Below, piece by piece: positions 15,859 through 24,217 of a stretch of 36,844 nt of DNA. This stretch comes from Candidatus Neomicrothrix sp. UBA2517 (GTDB lineage Bacteria; Actinomycetota; Acidimicrobiia; Acidimicrobiales; UBA8592). How positions within the stretch are numbered: the first letter of the stretch is position 1; every line of letters starts with the position of its first letter. Below the pieces are notes generated by a model. That model did no database searches, was not told the origin of the DNA, and saw only the letters and a program-made list of their open reading frames with translations. The stretch is taken from contig DDNP01000014.1 of assembly GCA_002341185.1 (NCBI GenBank), forward strand, positions 10,990-47,833. Direction: 5' to 3'. Made by a program: the position numbers and the translations under genes.

Positions 15859-17342
15859 GTATTTTGGGGGAATCCTAAATCCACTTGACTAGTTGTGGGG
15901 TCAGGCCAGCGACTTGTTATAACTTTTTGTTTTGTAAAGAAGTGCATTCCTTCTGGGCCATACATAGCTGTGTCCCCAAAGAGAGATTCATCCCAACCAC
16001 CAAATGAGTGGTATCCAACTGGGACAGGTATCGGAACATTAATCCCCACCATTCCAGCCTGAACGTTCTTCTGAAATTGCCTTGCAGCTCCTCCATCACG
16101 AGTAAATATCGCAGCTCCATTGCCATATTGGTTCATTTTAATCATCTTCAATGCCTCATCAAATGTCTGCACTCTTACAACAGATAGAACTGGGCCAAAG
16201 ATTTCATCACGGTATACTTCCATGCCAGTTGTAACATTATCCAAAAGCGTTACTCCAACAAAGAACCCCTTCTCACTAGTGGAGTAACTGCTCCCATCTG
16301 AAACGACTGTTGCGCCTTCTGCTTTTGCAGACCTTACGTAATCAATAACTCGGTTCTTATGTTCTTGACTTATGAGCGGGCCCATTTCTGAATCAGGATT
16401 CATTCCTGAGCCGATCTTTAATTTATCAATTCTTTGTGAAATGGCGTTGACTAAACTGTCTCCTATATCCCCAACAGCAACGACAACTGAAATAGCCATA
16501 CAACGCTCTCCAGCAGAACCATACGCTGCCGATACGGCCGCATCGGCCGCAAGATCAATGTCAGCATCAGGGAGCACAACCATGTGGTTTTTTGCACCTC
16601 CTAATGCTTGGACTCTTTTACCATTAGCTGTTCCTGACTTATAGATGTGTTTCGCAACAGGTGTTGAACCCACGAAACTTATAGCGTCTACGTCTTCATG
16701 AGTTAGTAGTTGATTAACTGTTTCGGGTCCACCATTGACCAAATTAACTACACCATTTGGGAACCCGGCTTCACCTATTAGCTCAACTATGAAGTCCGGT
16801 GCAGATGGGTTCCGATCTGATGGTTTAAGCACAAAAGTATTGCCACAGGCTACGGCGTTCGGGAACATCCACAAAGGAACCATAATAGGAAAGTTAAAGG
16901 GTGTTATTCCTACACAGACACCAACTGGCTGCCGAATCGTGTATACGTCAACTCCGGATGAAGCTTGCTCGCTATATGAACCCTTTAGGGTCTCAGCAAA
17001 TCCGCATGCATATTCAATATTCTCAATCCCACGTGCTACTTCGCCTCGGGCATCAGTCAGCACTTTTCCATGTTCTTCTGTAATAAGTTCAGCGATCTTT
17101 TGTTCATTCTCTACTACGAGATTTCTAAATTTGTATAAAAGCTTTGTTCTTGTAGCAATCGATGTGTCGCTCCATTCTTCAAACGCTGATTTTGCTGCTT
17201 GCACTGCACGATCTATCTCCGCAGGAGAAGCAATTTGGATTTCTGCAGCTTTCTCACCTGTGGCTGGGTTCAAAACGTCCTGTGTATTGAGGTCACTGGA
17301 ATCAACACTTTGACCGTCTATGCGGTGTTGTATGGAACGCAT
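15855..17342 (-). CDS. mmsA: methylmalonate-semialdehyde dehydrogenase (CoA-acylating)
   Basis: A 495-residue aldehyde dehydrogenase that converts malonate or methylmalonate semialdehyde plus CoA and NAD to acetyl- or propionyl-CoA and CO2. Features of the MmsA group: GITPFNFPIMVPLWMFPNA, GNTFVLKPSDRNPS (NAD site), QALGGAKNHMVVLPDADID, where ordinary aldehyde dehydrogenases have the general-base Glu of E-L-G-G-K, catalytic Cys in GSAGERCMAISV (near 280), and NVPIPVPVGYHSFGGWD near the C-terminus. Length is usual for the family. ATG 17342 has GAGAGGAA just upstream. With a beta-alanine/omega-amino-acid transaminase it would finish beta-alanine breakdown, which fits the amine island. It lies downstream of the operon's hairpin, so it likely has its own promoter in 17343-17458. 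Confidence 0.92.
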   Translation of the reverse strand: MRSIQHRIDGQSVDSSDLNTQDVLNPATGEKAAEIQIASPAEIDRAVQAAKSAFEEWSDTSIATRTKLLYKFRNLVVENEQKIAELITEEHGKVLTDARGEVARGIENIEYACGFAETLKGSYSEQASSGVDVYTIRQPVGVCVGITPFNFPIMVPLWMFPNAVACGNTFVLKPSDRNPSAPDFIVELIGEAGFPNGVVNLVNGGPETVNQLLTHEDVDAISFVGSTPVAKHIYKSGTANGKRVQALGGAKNHMVVLPDADIDLAADAAVSAAYGSAGERCMAISVVVAVGDIGDSLVNAISQRIDKLKIGSGMNPDSEMGPLISQEHKNRVIDYVRSAKAEGATVVSDGSSYSTSEKGFFVGVTLLDNVTTGMEVYRDEIFGPVLSVVRVQTFDEALKMIKMNQYGNGAAIFTRDGGAARQFQKNVQAGMVGINVPIPVPVGYHSFGGWDESLFGDTAMYGPEGMHFFTKQKVITSRWPDPTTSQVDLGFPQNT

Positions 17343-17458
17343 TAGTTCCTCTCGTTCTTTCTTATTGTGCTTTCATGCTAAAGGGCAAAGCGATGTTTGG
17401 TAACCCAAAGACAAGAAGCGTTATCTAATTAGTCACACCTTCGCGACTCTAAGAATAG

Positions 17459-17488
17459 TTGGGGGCAAGGCTCACACCTTGCCCCCAA
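17459..17488 (-). terminator. strong hairpin after potD, probable terminator
   Basis: TTGGGGGCAAGG (17459-17470) and CCTTGCCCCCAA (17477-17488) form a perfect 12-bp stem with a 6-base loop, beginning 11 bases past the potD stop. On the minus strand the stem is followed by CTATTCTTAG, only mildly T-rich, so termination may be imperfect or the structure may protect the mRNA end. It is the strongest hairpin I found in the window. Confidence 0.72.
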
Positions 17489-17499
17489 ATTTTGAGCTT

Positions 17500-18627
17500 T
17501 TAACCTTTAGCCTCGACAAAGGCATCTGCAAAGTTAATTTCAAACTCTCCAGTATCTTCAATTGATTCAAGAGATTCAATACCGCCTGCATAACGGGCTG
17601 GATCTCTAACGAAATCGAGAAGGTCGTCATAGTATCCGTCAGGATCTTCAGCCATTAAGTCAAGGGCCGCTTGGTTAGGCGTATCGTAATAGTTCCAATC
17701 AGATAATGCCGCTCCTTGCTCTGCGCTTAGTAACCAATTGATAAAGGTGTGAGCAGTACATGGATGCGGGGCATCAAACACGACGGCCATATTATCTATC
17801 CAACGAGTTCCGCCTTCTTCGGGAACAAAGTAAAGATAATCTTCATAATTGTCTTGCTCAAGGAATTGAACGAACATATCACCTGAGTAGCCATGGCCAA
17901 TTACTGTTTCACCTTGCGTAATAAATTCATCAGCTGAGTCTGTATTAAATGCTGCTAGGCGACTTGCAGTGCTCTTTAATAATTCCTTAGCTTCGTTAAG
18001 TTCATCTTCACTTGTGGAATTAAGTGAGTACCCAAGATATTTGAGTGCTGCACCCATTGTTTCGCGTGGGTCATTAAGGAGTTGGATCTGCCCATCAAAG
18101 TCACCTGAGATAGCAGGGTCAAAGATTAAACCCCAAGATCGAGGAAAATCTGTGCCGACTTCGGCAGTATTAACAGCAATGCCTGTAGTACCCCACTGGT
18201 AAGGCACGGAGTGCGATCCGTCTGGGTCATAATAAAGACCACTAAAGTCATCAGAAATATTGGAAGCGTTTGGAATAACATCAAAATTCAATGGTTGTAT
18301 TTTTTTAGCTTCAATAAGAATGGAAACCATGTAATCTGAAGGAACTATGACGTCATACCCTGAGTTTCCTGCAGAAATGATTGGCTGCATTGCTTCGTTG
18401 GAGTCATAGACGTCCATAGTTGCATTGATTCCATATTCTTCTGCAAATTCAGCAAGTTGCTCTTCATCTATGTATTCTGCCCAGTTATATAGAGCTAGAT
18501 CTCCATCTACCTCATTTAATTCGCATGATGCTTTTTCTTCATCATCACTTCCGCCACATGCTGGTATGGCTAACAGCGCAAACGCTGCAACAGCCGCAAC
18601 AAAGCGGAGCTTTGTATCTTTTCTCAT
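17500..18627 (-). CDS. potD: spermidine/putrescine ABC transporter substrate-binding lipoprotein (PotD-like)
   Basis: A 375-residue extracytoplasmic binding protein that presents polyamine (or a related amine) to PotBC. Signal: MRKDTKLRFVAAVAAFALLA then IPACGG, lipid-anchored at Cys24. The mature part has LALYNWAEYIDEE, the PotD/PotF opening where ligand-contacting Trp and acidic residues sit, DVIVPSDYMVS, VPYQWGTTGIAVNT, GYSGDMFVQFLEQ, WIDNMAVVFDAPHP and a C-terminal helical part. Start: the frame extends to 18675, but ATG 18627 has AAAGGGG five bases upstream and begins a perfect lipoprotein signal. It is the last gene of the eight-gene operon, 44 bases after potC and just before a hairpin. 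Putrescine versus spermidine versus another amine cannot be decided. Confidence 0.92.
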   Translation of the reverse strand: MRKDTKLRFVAAVAAFALLAIPACGGSDDEEKASCELNEVDGDLALYNWAEYIDEEQLAEFAEEYGINATMDVYDSNEAMQPIISAGNSGYDVIVPSDYMVSILIEAKKIQPLNFDVIPNASNISDDFSGLYYDPDGSHSVPYQWGTTGIAVNTAEVGTDFPRSWGLIFDPAISGDFDGQIQLLNDPRETMGAALKYLGYSLNSTSEDELNEAKELLKSTASRLAAFNTDSADEFITQGETVIGHGYSGDMFVQFLEQDNYEDYLYFVPEEGGTRWIDNMAVVFDAPHPCTAHTFINWLLSAEQGAALSDWNYYDTPNQAALDLMAEDPDGYYDDLLDFVRDPARYAGGIESLESIEDTGEFEINFADAFVEAKG

Positions 18628-18632
18628 AAATA

Positions 18633-18639
18633 CCCCTTT
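18633..18639 (-). promoter_or_regulatory. ribosome binding site that fixes the potD start
   Basis: Minus strand AAAGGGG at 18639-18633, five bases before ATG 18627. It decides for the 375-residue lipoprotein over the longer frame starting at 18675. Confidence 0.75.
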
Positions 18640-18671
18640 CGGCCTTAAGGCCATCTTCTGAGATCTTAATC

Positions 18672-19502
18672 TCATACGCTGTGTCTTGCACGCTCAGCAA
18701 ATAACGATAGGACAACAAGAATCATAGATGCTAGTAACATAATCACCGAAATTGAATTAATGGCTGGCGTGACTCCTTTTCGGATAAGCCCAAAAACATA
18801 AACCGGAAGTGTTGTCCATCCGGGGCCTGTCACGAACTGTGTAATAACTACATCATCAAGTGAAAGTGTCATTGCCAGTAATGCACCTCCAGCAATACCG
18901 GGAAGGATTTGAGGAAATGTCACATATCTGAATGCTTTCCAACGCGATGCGTACAAATCCACAGCTGCTTCTTCTAAATCCGTATCCATTCCTGTTAATC
19001 GAGCTCGAACGACAACTGAGACGAAACTTATGTTAAAGGCGATATGACTAATAACTATTGACCAAAACCCTTTACGTAGTTGAAAGCCAAAGGCCATGTC
19101 TAGCAATTCAAAGAACTCTCCGAAGAACAGTAGCAACATAACGGCCATGGTGACGTCGGGAATAATTATGGGCAAGTAAAGTAAGGCATCAAATACTTTT
19201 TTTCCTCGAAAAGTAAATCTTTCAAGTGCCAAAGCAGACATTGTCCCCAAAATGACTGAAACAAACGTAACAACTACAGCTATTTTGACTGAATTAGAGA
19301 GTGCTCCTTGCGCGTTTGAACTATTGAAAAACTCCTGATACCAATCGAGAGTAAAACCTCCCCATATGCCTACATTTCGGTTATTGCTGAAAGAGAACAG
19401 GACTAACAGCGCAATGGGCGCATAAAAGAAGAAGTAAACGAACCATCCATTTATATGCAGCGCTAACTTAGCCCAACCACGCGGCTCAACTGCGGTGCTC
19501 AT
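18672..19502 (-). CDS. potC: polyamine ABC transporter permease (PotC-like)
   Basis: A 276-residue inner-membrane permease with about six membrane segments: FVYFFFYAPIALLVLFSF (about 17-34), a second at VKIAVVVTFVSVILGTMSAL, a third around YLPIIIPDVTMAVMLLLFF, and two near the C-terminus ending SVIMLLASMILVVLSLF. The cytoplasmic EAA loop, which docks on the ATPase, reads EEAAVDLYASRWKAFRYVTF then PQILPGIAGG. The sequence LSLDDVVITQFVTGPG is a typical PotC/PotI feature. ATG 19502 overlaps the potB stop in ATGA, so translation is coupled. It pairs with PotB to form the channel. Confidence 0.92.
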   Translation of the reverse strand: MSTAVEPRGWAKLALHINGWFVYFFFYAPIALLVLFSFSNNRNVGIWGGFTLDWYQEFFNSSNAQGALSNSVKIAVVVTFVSVILGTMSALALERFTFRGKKVFDALLYLPIIIPDVTMAVMLLLFFGEFFELLDMAFGFQLRKGFWSIVISHIAFNISFVSVVVRARLTGMDTDLEEAAVDLYASRWKAFRYVTFPQILPGIAGGALLAMTLSLDDVVITQFVTGPGWTTLPVYVFGLIRKGVTPAINSISVIMLLASMILVVLSLFAERARHSV

Positions 19503-20401
19503 AGTGTCCTTCCACCTTTACGAAAATATATGACTGTGCCTACAAGCATGATTGCCATCAGAACAAACGAAAGTGCTGCTCCGAATGGCCAATTTCGAGC
19601 TGTTAGGAACTGGGTGACGATATAGCTTCCCAATAACGTTGTTTTGGCTCCCCCAAGTATTTCTGGCGTGACGTAAGCACCCATGCTTGGAATAAACACC
19701 AAAATTGATCCTGCTATTACTCCTGGCATTGAGAGTGGGAGAAGAACGTTCCGAAATGATTGCCACGCTGAGCCGTATAAGTCCCTACTCGCTTCAATAA
19801 GTTGACCATCAATGCGTTCAATTGCTGCATACAAAGGAAGAATCATAAAAGGTAGATAACCATACACAAGGCCCAAAACTACTGCTTTTTGACTAAAGAG
19901 AAGTTCTTGAGTTCCAAGGCCAAGAAATTCTGTTGTTTTTGTCAACGGCCCATCATTTCCAAGGATCACCCTCCATGCGAAATTCCGTACTAAGAAATTG
20001 GTCCAAAAGGGAATCATGACAAAAACTAACATGACATTTCGTATTGCCGGTCGCCTCGTCGCCAAGAAGTAAGCAAACGGGTAAGCAATGAGGAGACAGA
20101 TAACTGTGGTTAGGAATGCGAGCCAAAGCGAGCGAAACAATATAGTTCGAACGATGGGTTCAGCTATTCTCTCATAACTTTCAAGGTTCCAACCTGATAA
20201 ATCAGTTCCTCCGAAACGATTACGAGTTGCGAAACTGTAAACAAGAACGATAATTAGAGGAATAACAAAAAAGATAATTAGATAGACGTAAGACGGAAGA
20301 GCCAGCAAGAAACCTCTTCTAGATTCTTTCTTTTCAGCGACCTTTTCGAACTGTGGAGTCATTCTGTCCTCTTCTGAAGACTGGTCAGATGCAATAGCCA
20401 T
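19499..20401 (-). CDS. potB: polyamine ABC transporter permease (PotB-like)
   Basis: A 300-residue inner-membrane permease. After a cytoplasmic charged N-terminus (to about residue 28) come about six membrane segments, the first LLALPSYVYLIIFFVIPLII (about 32-51). FWTNFLVRNFAWRVIL is a PotB/PotH-like stretch, and the EAA loop is EASRDLYGSAWQSFRNVLLP then LSMPGVIAGS. PSMGAYVTPEILGGAKTTLL is also typical of this permease class. ATG 20401 overlaps the potA stop by one base (TAATG) and its own stop overlaps potC. Works with PotC and PotA. Confidence 0.92.
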   Translation of the reverse strand: MAIASDQSSEEDRMTPQFEKVAEKKESRRGFLLALPSYVYLIIFFVIPLIIVLVYSFATRNRFGGTDLSGWNLESYERIAEPIVRTILFRSLWLAFLTTVICLLIAYPFAYFLATRRPAIRNVMLVFVMIPFWTNFLVRNFAWRVILGNDGPLTKTTEFLGLGTQELLFSQKAVVLGLVYGYLPFMILPLYAAIERIDGQLIEASRDLYGSAWQSFRNVLLPLSMPGVIAGSILVFIPSMGAYVTPEILGGAKTTLLGSYIVTQFLTARNWPFGAALSFVLMAIMLVGTVIYFRKGGRTL

Positions 20402-21462
20402 TAGTCAGCTACGACTGAGACGGCATCATGTTCCCAGCTAACAGTGATTGGAGTGCCAGGTTCGTATAGTTCAACACCAGTTCTGTTTTCCTCACGAACC
20501 TCAAGCGACATCCATGCAAATTGAACATTATAAACACGGGCATTCCCTAGATATGTAACGGTTTCAACTGTTCCATTGATGCTTGAAAGGGAGTCCCCGT
20601 TTTCAGTTTGCTGCGTGATAGTAGCTCTCTCCGGACGGATGCTAACTGAAATTTTTGTTCCTGGTGAAAAGTTACTGCTCGCTCTAATTGGTGTTCCGTT
20701 GGACAGAATAACTGTTTGATTATCAGAGACTGTTCCTTCAAGAAGGTTTGTTCTTCCAATAAAATCAGCCACAAATTTATTTGCGGGTGTCTCGTAAATC
20801 TCTTCTGGACTTGCTACTTGCAAAAGATTGCCTTCATGCATTACAGCAATACGGTCTGACATCGTAAGAGCTTCTTCCTGATCATGCGTTACAAATACAA
20901 AACTGATTCCAACATCTCGTTGAAGTTTCTTTAATTCCACCTGCATTTCTTGTCGAAGTTTAAGATCCAGAGCTCCTAGAGGTTCGTCTAGTAGCAGGAC
21001 TTTAGGCTGATTTACTAAAGCTCTTGCGAGAGCAACCCGTTGTTGTTGCCCACCTGACATTTGTGAAGGTTTTCGATTTTCATAACCATTTAATTGTACA
21101 AGTTCGATCATTTCCATAGAGCGCACTTTTATTTCCTTCTTATCAACGCCTTTCATTTTTAGACCGAAACCAACATTATCGAGAACACTTAAATGAGGGA
21201 AAAGTGCATAATTTTGAAATACAGTGTTGACTGATCTTTTATTGGGCGCAAGAGTTCCAACCTCTTCTCCGAAAATTGAAAGGCTACCCTCAGTAGGAAA
21301 TTCAAGGCCCGCAATCATTCTCAACGTGGTAGTTTTCCCACAACCGCTAGGGCCAAGCATGGAGAAAAATTCACCATCCTCAATAATCAAGTCAACATTG
21401 TCAACGGCGACAACATCTCCAAATTTCTTTGATATTGCTTTTAATTGAACCGCAGCTACCAT
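20401..21462 (-). CDS. potA: polyamine ABC transporter ATPase (PotA-like)
   Basis: A 353-residue ATP-binding subunit that powers the PotBC channel from the cytoplasmic face. Walker A is GPSGCGKTT (about 38-46), the Q-loop TVFQNYALFPHLSV, the signature SQMSGGQQQRVALARAL, Walker B VLLLDEPLGALD, and the switch His in FVFVTHDQEEALTMSD. The C-terminal third (from about 235) is a TOBE/MOP regulatory domain with ISVSIRPERA, as in PotA and MalK-type ATPases. The frame begins at TTG 21465, but ATG 21462 after AAGGGGGCTTG is better. It follows the agmatinase by 28 bases and is coupled to potB. Substrate range follows from the operon. Confidence 0.94.
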   Translation of the reverse strand: MVAAVQLKAISKKFGDVVAVDNVDLIIEDGEFFSMLGPSGCGKTTTLRMIAGLEFPTEGSLSIFGEEVGTLAPNKRSVNTVFQNYALFPHLSVLDNVGFGLKMKGVDKKEIKVRSMEMIELVQLNGYENRKPSQMSGGQQQRVALARALVNQPKVLLLDEPLGALDLKLRQEMQVELKKLQRDVGISFVFVTHDQEEALTMSDRIAVMHEGNLLQVASPEEIYETPANKFVADFIGRTNLLEGTVSDNQTVILSNGTPIRASSNFSPGTKISVSIRPERATITQQTENGDSLSSINGTVETVTYLGNARVYNVQFAWMSLEVREENRTGVELYEPGTPITVSWEHDAVSVVAD

Positions 21463-21490
21463 CAAGCCCCCTTCTTAATAATACCTTCTA

Positions 21491-22465
21491 CTAGATGTAA
21501 CCAAATGGTTGTAGAACCGCTCCTGCTTTTACCGCTTGAAGGCAAATGAAGTCGTGCAGCAGTGTCGCTGCGGCAATTGCGGTTATTTCACTGACGTCAT
21601 ATTGTGGCGCAACTTCGACTACATCCATTCCAACTATCTCGAATTCTCCTAAAGATCGAATTGCCTCGAGAGCTTGTGCGGTGCTTAGACCTCCAGAAAC
21701 GGGGGTTCCAGTACCTGGTGCAAAAGCTGGATCTAAACAATCAATGTCAAATGTTAAATATGCTTTTCTTTTCCCCACTATTTCACGAATTATGTCTATG
21801 ACTGCGGGGATTCCTTCCCTGTGCACCCAAGGGGCCCCAAGCACTGTAAACCCATACGTATCGGTATTATGAGTTCTGATTCCTATTTGCACTGATGTTT
21901 TGGGATCTATTATTTCCTCGCGAATGGCTCTGAGGAACATCGATCCATGATCAAGCCTGCTGCCATCATCTTCCCAAGTGTCACAATGAGCATCAAAATG
22001 TATGAGTGACAAAGGGCCATATTTCTTCGCATGTGCTTTCAGGAGAGGATATGTTACGAAATGGTCACCTCCCATACTTAGCATCATGGTTTTAGTTTTG
22101 ATGATCTCGTCTGCATGAGACTCGATAAGTTCAACGCATCTTTGTGGGTACCCATAATCAAGAAAACAATCTCCGTAGTCAGCAACCTTTAGATATGCGA
22201 ATGGATCAAACCCAAAAGGGTATGCTTCAAGTTCTGCTAAGCCAACTGAGGCAGCCCGAATGGCCCTAGGCCCTAAACGTGTTCCAGGTCGATTTGAAGT
22301 TGCCATATCAAAAGGAATTCCAGTTACTGCAATATCAACATCGGCTAGGTCACGCGTATAATTTCTCCTTAGAAATGAAAGCGCCCCACCGAACGTCATT
22401 TCAGAATTCCGTCCCAGCAGGTCTTCACGACGGAAGGCTTGATCCCCTTCAATTCCTTTGCCCAC
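21491..22465 (-). CDS. speB: agmatinase-type ureohydrolase
   Basis: A 324-residue manganese enzyme of the arginase/agmatinase superfamily, hydrolysing a guanidino compound to an amine plus urea; agmatine to putrescine is the likeliest reaction here. The binuclear metal ligands are visible: SMGGDHF (His135), HFDAHCDTW (Asp158, His160, Asp162) and FDIDCLDPAFAPGTGTP (Asp240, Asp242). N-terminal GIPFDMATSNRPGTRLGPRA is the usual agmatinase opening. The C-terminal GMDVVEVAPQYDVSEITA fits agmatinase or guanidinobutyrase; the latter, or guanidinopropionase, cannot be excluded. The start is GTG 22465 with AAGGAGGT six bases upstream, itself inside the 3' end of the GNAT gene. It lies between the acetyltransferase and potA. 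Confidence 0.9.
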   Translation of the reverse strand: MGKGIEGDQAFRREDLLGRNSEMTFGGALSFLRRNYTRDLADVDIAVTGIPFDMATSNRPGTRLGPRAIRAASVGLAELEAYPFGFDPFAYLKVADYGDCFLDYGYPQRCVELIESHADEIIKTKTMMLSMGGDHFVTYPLLKAHAKKYGPLSLIHFDAHCDTWEDDGSRLDHGSMFLRAIREEIIDPKTSVQIGIRTHNTDTYGFTVLGAPWVHREGIPAVIDIIREIVGKRKAYLTFDIDCLDPAFAPGTGTPVSGGLSTAQALEAIRSLGEFEIVGMDVVEVAPQYDVSEITAIAAATLLHDFICLQAVKAGAVLQPFGYI

Positions 22466-22467
22466 GT

Positions 22468-23157
22468 TTAGACCTCCTTGTATTTCTGGTTTCTCCAGAT
22501 GATTAAAGCTGCATAATTACCAATCTCTGGGTTCGCAATATAATTTGGCAAAGCACATACCAATTCAAAGCCATTGTTTGCTTGAAATGAGAGAGTTGAA
22601 TCGTAAATAACTTTTTCTCTAACGGCAGTTATATATTCGTCTGCAGTCATTTCTTCTTTATAATTTACAAAGCCAGGCATTACTCCTCCAGCAATGATTC
22701 CTTTAAGGTTATGTGAGACACATACCTGTTTACGCAAGAGATATAGTTCGCTTCCTATCCCTTTGCGCCGGTAGTTTGGATTCACAGCTATGGACGTACC
22801 GTAATACCATTCTCCGCTTGGCACGTGTCCTGAGTTTCCATTTCCGGGCATGATGTCGTGGACTGTATGGACAGGGTTTTTCTCATCAAAGTGAACCTGA
22901 ACACCTAAGCCCATAGCAACAGCTGATTGCCCGTCAAATCCGACAAAACCACCTTGAGCAAAGTCACGTGAGAGGACCTCTAACTCTTCTTTGTTATATA
23001 AATCATCTGGGTCAGAAGTAGGAAATGATGAAAGCTCGATTCCTTCCATCTCCACTGACCACTCCGGCCTGGGGTGTCTATACTCCAATCCCGATTTTTC
23101 GCCTACATGCACAATCGGTCCGTCAATCATGCTGCCAGCTAACCAGTTCGTAGTCAT
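22468..23157 (-). CDS. GNAT-family N-acetyltransferase
   Basis: An acetyltransferase of about 230 residues. The acetyl-CoA pyrophosphate-binding motif A is clear: GTSIAVNPNYRRKGIGSELY, split across strand 4 and helix 3, with the R-R-K-G-I-G loop. The N-terminal part is unusually long for a GNAT and may carry substrate specificity. The acceptor is unknown; in this operon an amine such as putrescine, agmatine or a breakdown product is a natural guess. Start is uncertain: the frame begins at 23223, but ATG 23157 or ATG 23130 (8-base overlap with the upstream stop) are likelier because the upstream gene ends at 23123. It is followed directly by the speB GTG, whose ribosome site lies inside this gene's last codons. 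Confidence 0.82.
   Translation of the reverse strand: MTTNWLAGSMIDGPIVHVGEKSGLEYRHPRPEWSVEMEGIELSSFPTSDPDDLYNKEELEVLSRDFAQGGFVGFDGQSAVAMGLGVQVHFDEKNPVHTVHDIMPGNGNSGHVPSGEWYYGTSIAVNPNYRRKGIGSELYLLRKQVCVSHNLKGIIAGGVMPGFVNYKEEMTADEYITAVREKVIYDSTLSFQANNGFELVCALPNYIANPEIGNYAALIIWRNQKYKEV
22472..22479 (-). promoter_or_regulatory. ribosome binding site fixing the GTG start of the agmatinase gene
   Basis: Minus strand AAGGAGGT at 22479-22472, six bases before GTG 22465. It overlaps the 3' end of the acetyltransferase gene and supports coupled translation and the use of a GTG start. Confidence 0.78.
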
Positions 23158-24217
23158 TATGAGATGGTTGGCCCCAACATGCCCAGAAATCTCCAGTTTC
23201 TGGTCGCATAATAGCTGCACCACTGGATTCTATCCTGTGTGGTGGTTCAGGCTTTCTACAAATTGCTTCATCATCTGCAGTTAATTTAACTAATCGTTCA
23301 AAGTCAATTACACCTTCTTCCAAGAGTTCATTTCCCCTTGCGAGTCTTAGAGTCGAATTTGCTAACAGATCTGGTGGTCGGTCAGCTTCTTCTTCTTGAG
23401 CTTGTGGGGAGACTGCGTGATTTGTATGAACGATTGGGGCCAACCCTAATTCCGTAACTATTTGAGTATTAGGCATGGCCTCGACATTAAATCCAATCCC
23501 TTTGCTATCAAGCACGAGGTAATTGTGAGCGCCAGCAAGTTTGGCTTCGCTTAAAACATGTAAAGCATTAGTCGCTGATTCCTGCCGTAGCATTGAACGG
23601 ACAACAGTGGGCCAAACTACACCGACTTTTCCGGTGTTGCTGGTGAGATTATTAATTCCGACGGCAACTCCCCGACTATTCATTCCTATTTGCCCTAAAC
23701 ATCCTGTTGTTGTGAAAATAAGTGCAGGAGGGCAGTCGTCAGGTTCTATCCTCAGTAAGAGCACATGATCTGTTGCTGTATCATGCATGTCCCAAGTCTG
23801 GGCGAGAAACCCTTTCCCATTGGATCTGGTGTTTGGTACTAAAACTGCTGTGCAGTCATCTTCGTGCAACTCTGGAGGTGTTTCTCCACCTGTAGCGGTC
23901 CTAACCGTATCTACGAAGTCAGTGAAACCTCCGACAATTATTGCTTCGGCTGTTGAAATATTTGCTCCTTCTGCTAGTGCATTCATTTCAGCAAATAACT
24001 GAGAGTCAAAATTTTGATGTTCGGGGATCATCGATGCAGCGAGATCAATGATATCTGATTCATTCATCTGCTTTCCAGACCAGGTTCCTGAAGCTACGAG
24101 TGCCACTCTTTCTTGTACGTAGTGTTGAATCTCTTCGGCAAACTTCTTTCCATGCAAAAACCCTATTGATTCGAAAGAACCCTTTGCATCCAAGATTCGT
24201 ATCTGTGGTTTTTTCAT
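23123..24217 (-). CDS. peptidase C45-family acyltransferase / N-acyl amidohydrolase (acyl-CoA:6-APA acyltransferase-like)
   Basis: A 364-residue Ntn-hydrolase fold protein of the C45 family, whose founding member is the fungal isopenicillin N acyltransferase. N-terminal GSFESIGFLHGKKFAEEI (about 13-30) is the family's opening. LHEDDCTAVLVPN holds Cys122, the expected self-cleavage site and nucleophile: D-D-C-T is the classical junction. Then GFLAQTWDMHDTATDHVLLL, FTTTGCLGQIGMNSRGVAVG and INNLTSN follow as in the beta-subunit. Bacterial members are mostly unexplored amidohydrolases or acyltransferases; in this operon an acylated amine is a plausible substrate. No signal peptide, so it is cytoplasmic. 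It overlaps the aminotransferase stop by four bases (ATGA), and the next gene begins inside its end. Confidence 0.83.
   Translation of the reverse strand: MKKPQIRILDAKGSFESIGFLHGKKFAEEIQHYVQERVALVASGTWSGKQMNESDIIDLAASMIPEHQNFDSQLFAEMNALAEGANISTAEAIIVGGFTDFVDTVRTATGGETPPELHEDDCTAVLVPNTRSNGKGFLAQTWDMHDTATDHVLLLRIEPDDCPPALIFTTTGCLGQIGMNSRGVAVGINNLTSNTGKVGVVWPTVVRSMLRQESATNALHVLSEAKLAGAHNYLVLDSKGIGFNVEAMPNTQIVTELGLAPIVHTNHAVSPQAQEEEADRPPDLLANSTLRLARGNELLEEGVIDFERLVKLTADDEAICRKPEPPHRIESSGAAIMRPETGDFWACWGQPSHNDYELVSWQHD

Noticed and set aside
16372..17313. Long plus-strand open frames opposite mmsA, the longest 192 residues
   Set aside because: They mirror a well-conserved aldehyde dehydrogenase and encode low-complexity Ser/Thr/Pro-rich products with no domain.
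18641..18652. 12-bp palindrome GGCCTTAAGGCC between potC and potD
   Set aside because: It would fold to only a 4-bp stem with a 4-base loop and lies just before the potD ribosome site; I do not consider it enough to call an attenuator or operator.
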